Made by a program: the position numbers and the translations under genes. Positions 62,090-64,000 of a stretch of DNA of 64,000 bases are shown here, one piece after another. The stretch spans positions 82,426-146,425 of the forward strand of contig CANMMM010000010.1 of assembly GCA_947498935.1 (NCBI GenBank), written 5' to 3'. Positions within the stretch are counted from its first letter, which is position 1. The number at the start of each line of letters is the position of its first letter. The notes below the pieces were generated by a model that made no database searches, was not told the origin of the DNA, and saw only the letters and a program-made list of their open reading frames with translations. The DNA is from an uncultured Aquimarina sp. GTDB taxonomy: Bacteria; Bacteroidota; Bacteroidia; Flavobacteriales; Flavobacteriaceae.

Positions 62090-62812
62090 ATGGAATTCAT
62101 AGACAAACATAAAGCCTTCATTATCACATCCATGCTGATGAGTATTTTTGTACTAACGCTGTACAACATTAATATGGTGAAAAAGAAGCGGGAACAGGCT
62201 GAAATCATGATGGAAATTCCAGAAGAAATCATGGAAGAACTGTTGAATTCCGAAGAAGAAGAACTTCCTATCCCTGAAGAGCAAAATCAACTGATTGCCG
62301 CTGCCAAGACTACACACAGAGCTTTTAATGAAGATTTTGAAGATATAGACGATTTCGAACAACGTTTTAAATCCCTTACCGAACCCACTACCACCGATGA
62401 AGCCACACCCACTGATATGGATCAATTGGTACAAGGGGACGGAGAAATCAATGAAAGTATCACTGAGGAAGAAGAGATCGTTTCTGAAAACAAGGAAGAA
62501 ACCACTCCTACGGATACCGAAACGAATGATAGAAATAGTACCTCTACCTTTGAACTAAAAGACCGAAAGCTCGTAGGACTACTACCCAACCCTGTATACA
62601 CCTGTAATGGAAGTGGTAAGGTAGTGGTAAAGATAGAGGTCAATGAAAATGGATATGTGATCGATTCTAAAATCGACAAACGTAACTCCACCACTCGTAA
62701 TGAGTGCCTATTCGAAAACGCTATGACCTATGCCGAGCAAGCTTTGTTTTCTGCTGCTGAATTAAAAAACCAAAAAGGAAGTATTACCTACTATTTTAAT
62801 TACGGAGGGTAA
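62090..62812 (+). CDS. TonB-like energy-transducer-type protein
   Basis: The 240-residue protein has one N-terminal membrane helix (about 9-28), a long acidic Glu/Thr-rich spacer (about 38-155) and a C-terminal domain with GKVVVKIEVNENGYVIDSKI and later AEQALFSAAE, like a TonB C-terminal beta-alpha-beta fold. The spacer is Glu-rich rather than the usual Pro-rich. It lies after truB in the same orientation. Whether it contacts TonB receptors is unknown. Confidence 0.6.
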   Translation: MEFIDKHKAFIITSMLMSIFVLTLYNINMVKKKREQAEIMMEIPEEIMEELLNSEEEELPIPEEQNQLIAAAKTTHRAFNEDFEDIDDFEQRFKSLTEPTTTDEATPTDMDQLVQGDGEINESITEEEEIVSENKEETTPTDTETNDRNSTSTFELKDRKLVGLLPNPVYTCNGSGKVVVKIEVNENGYVIDSKIDKRNSTTRNECLFENAMTYAEQALFSAAELKNQKGSITYYFNYGG

Positions 62813-62818
62813 CCCTTG

Positions 62819-63436
62819 TTACAGCATGCTCAGTAAATCTTGGGCTATGTTTTTTCCTTTATCCTTATTATACCACCCTTGCAGGCTTTCTTTAAACGTG
62901 GCATCTAATGCACCGTGTGTCGCTTTGTATTCTTGTACCATAGCAGTAGCAATGGAGGGTCTTGGTCCCCATGTATTTACTACTTCTTTGGTTTGCTGAT
63001 TGTATACGATTAGTTTCGGTATCGCCTTACCTCCATTGGTTAGAAAATGAGACATCAAATCATCATGGGTATCTCTAGAAATAATCTTGAGTGTAATCCC
63101 ATCATTCATACTGGCTAATTTATGTAACACTGGTAGTATATGCGCTGCATCTCCACACCACCCTTCTGTAAGCACCAACCAAGTAACATTGGCAGAGGCA
63201 TTGATATATGCTTCTTGTATCGCAGGATCTATTTTTAGCGTTTTATCCCATCGTTTCATCCTACGATCATTGAGCATACTATAATTAGTGAGTGCCTCTG
63301 ATTGTTCATGACCTGTGGATTTTCCTTCTTGGAGTAAATCACTCACCAACGCTCTGTAGGCTTCGTATGTATAGCCTTCTGCAATTCCTCTTTCTATTAA
63401 TTCCTGCACCTGATTCGTAGGTATCGTATCCTTCAT
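62819..63436 (-). CDS. thioredoxin-fold family protein with one active-site Cys
   Basis: The 205-residue protein has a thioredoxin-like core around WLVLTEGWCGDAAHILP (86-102) and ends in a cis-Pro-type segment KAIPKLIVYN. The active site reads WCGDA: only the first Cys (94) is present, so classical dithiol exchange is excluded. This matches the Thioredoxin_9-like group. It converges on the TonB-like gene with a 6-base gap. Confidence 0.8.
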   Translation of the reverse strand: MKDTIPTNQVQELIERGIAEGYTYEAYRALVSDLLQEGKSTGHEQSEALTNYSMLNDRRMKRWDKTLKIDPAIQEAYINASANVTWLVLTEGWCGDAAHILPVLHKLASMNDGITLKIISRDTHDDLMSHFLTNGGKAIPKLIVYNQQTKEVVNTWGPRPSIATAMVQEYKATHGALDATFKESLQGWYNKDKGKNIAQDLLSML

Positions 63437-63470
63437 GTTTCCTTTAGCTTATTTTGGGTTGTATCTTTCT

Positions 63471-63490
63471 GAAATGGTGTAAACCATTCC
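63471..63490. repeat. minimal palindrome resembling family B ends
   Basis: GAAATGGTGTAAACCATTCC resembles the 20-bp palindrome GAAGTGG..CCACTTC at 5046-5065 and the fused ends of the MITE-like element. Similarity is modest. Confidence 0.3.
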
Positions 63491-63586
63491 TCTATCAGAC
63501 GCGATTGTACATCATTACTTACACAAACAACTGTACAAATTCCCATTTTTACAGCTTCAGCACTCTAATACAGCCTATTATTTTTT

Positions 63587-63672
63587 GGGCGTTCCCCAAG
63601 GGTCGGGCTATCCGCTGTATCTTTTTGTTTTGAAAAGAAAACAAAAAGGATGCCGCTACTATCCCTAACGCA
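63587..63672. repeat. structured intergenic repeat, copy 8 (family A)
   Basis: The copy runs GGGCGTTCCCC ... CCCTAACGCA. The apical stem TTTTTGTTTT / AAAACAAAAA encloses GAAAAG. It lies 15 bases beyond the truncated transposase stop. Confidence 0.85.
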
Positions 63673-63687
63673 AATTAATGTAATTAT

Positions 63688-63876
63688 TTAACCACTTCGT
63701 AAAGAAGTACGGGCGCGACAAGATTTACATTCGTAGCTCCAAACAGATTTGATCCAATAATGATGAGTATGACCACAACGTTGACATTTAACTCCTATCT
63801 TGTCTCTCTCTTGTTTAAAATGATTACGACAAGCTTCTTCACTATCAAAATGGGCTGTAAAACTGAAAATGTTCAT
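63688..63876 (-). pseudogene. truncated IS1595-type transposase (zinc-ribbon N-terminus)
   Basis: Only 62 residues remain: SEEACRNHFKQER and two CxxC pairs, CQRC (31-34) and CKSC (50-53), ending SLRSG then stop. In IS1595 transposases this zinc ribbon precedes the DDE-type catalytic domain of ~200 residues, which is missing. A family A repeat lies just after the break. It is probably a dead remnant, but a small zinc-ribbon protein cannot be excluded. Confidence 0.7.
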
Positions 63877-63926
63877 AACTTATTTTTGCACTAAAATAAG
63901 CTTTTTTATGAGATTATTAGTAATTA

Positions 63927-64000
63927 GGGTCTGCTGAGAAACTCGGCCTTCATTGATTTTCAAATTGATGATCAAATTGTTTTGGTTTTCTTTTTGAATA
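63927..64000 (+). mobile_element. possible insertion sequence end running off the window
   Basis: GGGTCTGCTGAGAAACTCGG looks like an IS terminal repeat starting at 63927 and reading rightwards. No matching second end or ORF is inside the window, so this is a low-confidence lead. Confidence 0.2.

Noticed and set aside
1-64000. tRNA/rRNA genes and CRISPR arrays
   Set aside because: Intergenic gaps were read on both strands for T-loop motifs and regularly spaced repeats; none convincing. The family A and B repeats are dispersed, not arrayed. A tRNAscan-SE run would settle the tRNA point.

Overview
The window looks like a chromosomal segment of a marine-type member of the Flavobacteriaceae (Bacteroidota). 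The evidence is low GC, TonB-dependent receptors with a carboxypeptidase-like N-terminal domain, type IX secretion (T9SS) C-terminal sorting domains, lipoproteins with acidic residues after the lipobox, families such as DUF4296, DUF4271 and DUF3098, and promoters of the Bacteroidota type (TAnnTTTG at -7). No tRNA, rRNA, CRISPR array or prophage was seen. The genus cannot be named from the sequence.

Layout. 1-1150: a jacalin-type lectin lipoprotein. 1166-9483 (minus): tetrapyrrole/B12 genes in two blocks. The upstream block is cobQ, a cobD-like aminotransferase, cbiB and a small P-loop ATPase. A cobalamin riboswitch then precedes a 2Fe-2S protein, an SDR protein, cobA, cbiX and a HIT protein. 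10088-15603: a metallophosphoesterase, the Fe-S carrier pair mrp-nfu, an alkyltransferase-like protein, a LysE exporter, trmB and a MurG-like glycosyltransferase. 15541-33158: a PhoR/PhoB-like two-component system, a PiT phosphate transporter, a MORN-repeat protein, two paralogous pairs of TonB receptor plus beta-helix lipoprotein, a protein that is little more than a T9SS sorting domain, and a lamin-tail-domain T9SS cargo. 33355-35882: a LuxE-like / transglutaminase-like / DUF350 operon. 36534-50321: a YHS protein, tyrS, a sigma factor with its TPR membrane partner, a GT2-pyrC-DUF4296 operon, DUF4271-hemD, saccharopine dehydrogenase, Lrp and a polytopic membrane protein. 50549-63436: a flavoprotein, a zinc peptidase, alanine dehydrogenase, SemiSWEET, leuS, panE, ftsX, DUF3098, uppP, truB, a TonB-like protein and a thioredoxin-fold protein. 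The right edge holds a truncated IS1595-type transposase.

Three non-coding signals stand out. (1) Direct repeats of TAACAT (or its complement ATGTTA) in 11-bp phase lie upstream of the response regulator, the PiT transporter, the MORN protein and the first TonB receptor. They look like PhoB/PhoP boxes and would tie 17-25 kb into one phosphate regulon. (2) Eight copies of a ~88-bp structured repeat occur between genes; in six of them the apical stem changes sequence but keeps its pairing. (3) A second, MITE-like family (full copies 161-162 bp, ends GAAGTGG...CCACTTC) occurs as two near-identical full copies plus deleted and degenerate copies. Two copies sit between a gene and its terminator, and a 20-bp palindrome with the same ends lies in the leader between the B12 riboswitch and its first gene.
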